DNA from: MGR-bin208 sp043779285
Lineage (GTDB): Bacteria > Bacteroidota > Bacteroidia > Chitinophagales > Chitinophagaceae
Direction of reading: 5' to 3'
Assembly: GCA_043779285.1 (NCBI GenBank)
Contig: JAYWEL010000248.1
Span: 1-16,781 of the forward strand
DNA length: 16,781 nucleotides
The position numbers were made by a program, and so were the translations under genes. Positions 14,735 through 16,781 of the stretch are shown here, piece by piece. Position 1 is the first letter of the stretch. Each line of letters opens with the position of its first letter. The notes beneath the pieces are model-generated. The model ran no database searches. It was not told the origin of the DNA and was given only the letters and a program-made list of their open reading frames with translations.

Positions 14735-15454
14735 ATGAATGTTCAAATTTTCATACCCTGTTTTGTAGATCAGCTTTATCCTGATACGGCTTTTAATATG
14801 GTAAAAGTTTTAGAAAAAGCAGGTTGCACTGTTTCCTATAATACCGATCAAACCTGTTGTGGCCAACCCGCTTTTAATGCTGGTTTTATGGATGAATCAA
14901 AAGCCGTTTGCAATAAATTCATTAAAGATTTTAGCCATGCCGAATACATCGTTTCTCCCAGTGCATCTTGTGTTGGTTTTGTCCGGAATTACTATACAAA
15001 ACTTTTCGACAATTCCTCGGTACACAATGCAGTAAAGGATATGCGAAACCGTATTTTCGAATTTTCCGAATTCATGGTGAATGTATTGAACATAGAAACC
15101 ATCGGGGCGAAGCTGAATGGAAAGGCTACTTTTCACGATTCATGTGCCGGATTACGTGAATGCAAAATAAAAGAAGAACCACGCAAGTTATTGTCCAATG
15201 TAGAAGGTTTGGAATTAATTGAAATGGAAAATACAGATACCTGTTGTGGATTTGGTGGAAGTTTTGCAGTAAAATTCGAAGCCATTTCTATTGGAATGGC
15301 CGATCAGAAAGTAGATAATGCGTTAGCAACAGGAGCTGAATATATGATCTCCACCGATCTGTCTTGTTTGATGCACCTGGATGGGTATATTAAAAAACGG
15401 GGCTATGATTTAAAAACAATGCACATTGCTGATGTAATGGCCAGCGGTTGGTAA
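14735..15454 (+). CDS. (Fe-S)-binding protein of the LutA/YkgE type (two CCG domains)
   Basis: This 239-residue soluble protein has two cysteine-rich CCG domains. First: IPCF (Cys9), TCCGQPAFN (Cys41 and Cys42) and SASCVGFVR (Cys79). Second: HDSCAGLRE (Cys137), TCCGFGGSF (Cys170 and Cys171) and TDLSCLMHLDG (Cys211). This matches LutA/YkgE, the small subunit of the LutABC L-lactate oxidation complex, and more broadly the heterodisulfide-reductase HdrB-like and GlpC families. The pattern SASC, HDSC and CCGFGG supports LutA specifically. The partner genes lutB and lutC are not in the window, so it is either an orphan or the partners lie elsewhere. The ATG at 14735 begins directly with the first strand (MNVQIFIPC). 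It follows ribH by 30 bases. Confidence 0.85.
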   Translation: MNVQIFIPCFVDQLYPDTAFNMVKVLEKAGCTVSYNTDQTCCGQPAFNAGFMDESKAVCNKFIKDFSHAEYIVSPSASCVGFVRNYYTKLFDNSSVHNAVKDMRNRIFEFSEFMVNVLNIETIGAKLNGKATFHDSCAGLRECKIKEEPRKLLSNVEGLELIEMENTDTCCGFGGSFAVKFEAISIGMADQKVDNALATGAEYMISTDLSCLMHLDGYIKKRGYDLKTMHIADVMASGW

Positions 15455-15539
15455 TCTTCGTTTATACCAAAAAGAATTACATCGGTTTATAACATCCCGG
15501 AAATTCAGTTTTTTATTTTAAACTATTAAAAATTATAGA

Positions 15540-15950
15540 ATGGCATATTGGCTGGTTAAATCAGAACCCTTTAAATACAGTTGGGAAACATTTGCCAAAG
15601 AAAAACAAACCTTTTGGGATGGGGTTCGCAATTATGCGGCCCGATTGCATTTGAAAGCCATGAAGAAAGGGGATGAAGTTTTATTTTATCATAGCAATGA
15701 AGGTTTGGAAATTGTAGGTATTGCGAAGCTAGTCAAAGAGGCGTATCAGGATCCAACAACGGATGATGAACGATGGGTAGCTGTAGATTTGAAAGCAGTA
15801 AAAAAAATAAATAATCCGGTCAGCCTGACCTCGATGAAGGCAGATAACCGATTAATTGAAATGGCCCTCATACGTATCAGTCGATTATCTGTTTCACCGG
15901 TAACAGAAAAAGAATGGAAAGTAATCATGGAACTGGCGGGTGAAAAATAA
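15540..15950 (+). CDS. EVE-domain protein (PUA-like, putative modified-nucleotide binder)
   Basis: This 136-residue protein is a single EVE domain: YWLVKSEPFKYSW (3-15), QTFWDGVRNYAARLHLKAMK (23-42), KKGDEVLFYHSN (42-53), EIVGIAKLVKEAYQDPT (57-73) and RWVAVDL (78-84). The FWDGVRNYAAR and YHSN motifs line the pocket in which EVE and YTH relatives hold a modified base. The length is typical of the free-standing bacterial form, which is thought to recognise modified nucleic acid, but no substrate is fixed. It ends 6 bases before the sirtuin ATG, so the two are very likely co-transcribed and translationally coupled. Confidence 0.9.
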   Translation: MAYWLVKSEPFKYSWETFAKEKQTFWDGVRNYAARLHLKAMKKGDEVLFYHSNEGLEIVGIAKLVKEAYQDPTTDDERWVAVDLKAVKKINNPVSLTSMKADNRLIEMALIRISRLSVSPVTEKEWKVIMELAGEK

Positions 15951-15956
15951 ATTGCC

Positions 15957-16643
15957 ATGAAGAAACTGGTTATTTTATCAGGAGCGGGTATCAGTGCGGA
16001 AAGTGGTTTAAAAACATTCCGTGACAGTGATGGATTATGGGAAGGGTATAATATTGAAGATGTAGCAACTCCCCGGGCATGGAAGAAGGATCCGGAAAAA
16101 GTATTGGAATTTTATAATTTACGCAGGCAAAATGTTGCTGCAGTTTTTCCTAATGACGCACATATCGGTTTTGCCGAATTAGAAAAATATTTCGATGTTC
16201 AAATCATCACACAAAATATTGATGACTTACACGAACGGGCCGAATCTACAAAAGTGATGCACTTGCATGGTGAGATTTTTAAAATGCGAAGCGACGTGAA
16301 TGAAGATCTTATTTATGAAATTAGAGGAGATATACATTGGGGTGATAAAGCCAAAGATGGGAATCAGTTAAGGCCAGCCATCGTGTGGTTCGAAGAACCG
16401 GTTTACTTGATTGAAACGGCGATTCCGGTAATTCAAAGTGCAGATATTATTGTTGTTGTGGGAACATCGTTAGTCGTGTACCCTGCAGCTGGTTTGATCG
16501 ATTATGCAAACGATGGAATTCCAAAATTTATCTTGGATAAAAAAATTCCTTATACTTCATCCATCAACAATCTAACTGCCATTGAAAAGCCGGCAACAGA
16601 AGGCATTTTAATTTTAAAAGAATTGCTGATGCATTTAGCCTAA
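15957..16643 (+). CDS. SIR2-family NAD-dependent protein deacylase (zinc-less sirtuin)
   Basis: This 228-residue sirtuin removes acyl groups from lysine using NAD+. NAD-binding and catalytic parts are present: SGAGISAESGLKTFRDSDGLW (8-28), TQNIDDLHERA (85-95), the catalytic His104 in LHGE, VWFEEPVY (143-150), VVGTSLVVYPAAG (168-179) and the Tyr53-x-x-Arg56 pair (FYNLRRQ), which in CobB and SIRT5 prefers negatively charged acyl groups such as succinyl and malonyl. The small domain (105-143) has no cysteine at all, so the usual four-Cys zinc site is absent. Zinc-less sirtuins are known, including in Bacteroidota. The size and single domain fit a housekeeping deacylase rather than a SIR2 defence protein. 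The stop overlaps the convergent downstream gene by 4 bases. Confidence 0.92.
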   Translation: MKKLVILSGAGISAESGLKTFRDSDGLWEGYNIEDVATPRAWKKDPEKVLEFYNLRRQNVAAVFPNDAHIGFAELEKYFDVQIITQNIDDLHERAESTKVMHLHGEIFKMRSDVNEDLIYEIRGDIHWGDKAKDGNQLRPAIVWFEEPVYLIETAIPVIQSADIIVVVGTSLVVYPAAGLIDYANDGIPKFILDKKIPYTSSINNLTAIEKPATEGILILKELLMHLA

Positions 16644-16781
16644 TAAATCTCTTTCACGGTTTCGTTGAAAACAATACCAACCGATTCTAATGCTGCCAGT
16701 ACCGGTTCATAAATTTCTTTTGAAACCGGGATATGAATTCCTCTTTCTTTTATTCTACCATTTAAAATGAGTTTTGCTGAT
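16640..16781 (-). CDS. Saccharopine dehydrogenase-family protein, C-terminal end, cut by the right edge
   Basis: On the minus strand a frame is open from the window edge to a TAG whose complement is 16640-16642, giving the last 46 residues of a protein. The translated end contains SAKLILNGRIKERGIHIPV and then EIYEPVLAALESVGIVF, which fits the C-terminus of Bacteroidota saccharopine dehydrogenase-like proteins: the ILNGxI, GxHIPV and EIYEPVL blocks form the end of the catalytic domain. These enzymes act on lysine through the saccharopine route or are uncharacterised relatives. Only the tail is visible, so the call rests on this signature. Its stop overlaps the sirtuin stop region by 4 bases in convergent orientation. 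Confidence 0.65.
   Translation of the reverse strand, partial: SAKLILNGRIKERGIHIPVSKEIYEPVLAALESVGIVFNETVKEIY

Noticed and set aside
15957..16643. Sirtuin as part of a SIR2-type phage defence system with the EVE gene
   Set aside because: The protein is a short single-domain deacylase with a CobB-like pocket motif; no nuclease, Argonaute, helicase or STING-like partner is nearby, and the surrounding genes are housekeeping.

Overview
The window is about 16.8 kb of gene-dense, AT-rich chromosome from a member of the Bacteroidota, most likely near the Chitinophagales. Evidence: promoter elements of the Bacteroidota form TAnnTTTG, few Shine-Dalgarno sequences, several families typical of the phylum (DUF6089 outer-membrane protein, DUF1599, a BT_3928-like DoxX protein, a large UbiD-type decarboxylase, a sirtuin without zinc cysteines, short RecF), and A-rich leaders. 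I saw no insertion sequence, integrase, CRISPR array, tRNA or rRNA.

Layout. 1-411 is the 3' end of a 4-alpha-glucanotransferase (malQ), followed closely by a dipeptide epimerase. 1581-2447 is a secreted beta-barrel-type DUF6089 protein. 2522-5371 is a two-gene unit of a UbiD-family decarboxylase and a TraB/GumN-family exported protein. It ends at a bidirectional terminator shared with convergent ndk (5423-5845, minus). The promoter region between ndk and nrnA serves both genes. nrnA and an FKBP-type isomerase lipoprotein form the next plus-strand unit, which converges with folP (8183-9013, minus) across a second bidirectional terminator. folP is divergent from a DUF1599 gene followed by a DoxX/thioredoxin-like membrane protein. 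These abut, almost without a gap, the minus-strand pair recF-DUF721. pdhA (E1 alpha) runs divergently from recF and is followed by a membrane-anchored TPR protein, ribH, a LutA-like Fe-S protein, an EVE-domain protein and a sirtuin. The sirtuin overlaps the stop of a convergent saccharopine dehydrogenase-like gene cut by the right edge.

The genes are mostly core metabolism and housekeeping: peptidoglycan dipeptide recycling, quinone or aromatic decarboxylation, nucleotide and folate synthesis, riboflavin, pyruvate oxidation, replication/repair, and envelope folding. They look like a mosaic of small operons rather than one pathway. I did not find a convincing undescribed system. The points most worth a second look are the zinc-less sirtuin with a deacylase-type Tyr-x-x-Arg, next to an EVE-domain gene; TAnnTTTG elements placed almost at the start codon, which create false TTG starts; a hairpin over the ribH start codon; and a 32-base inverted repeat after the FKBP gene.
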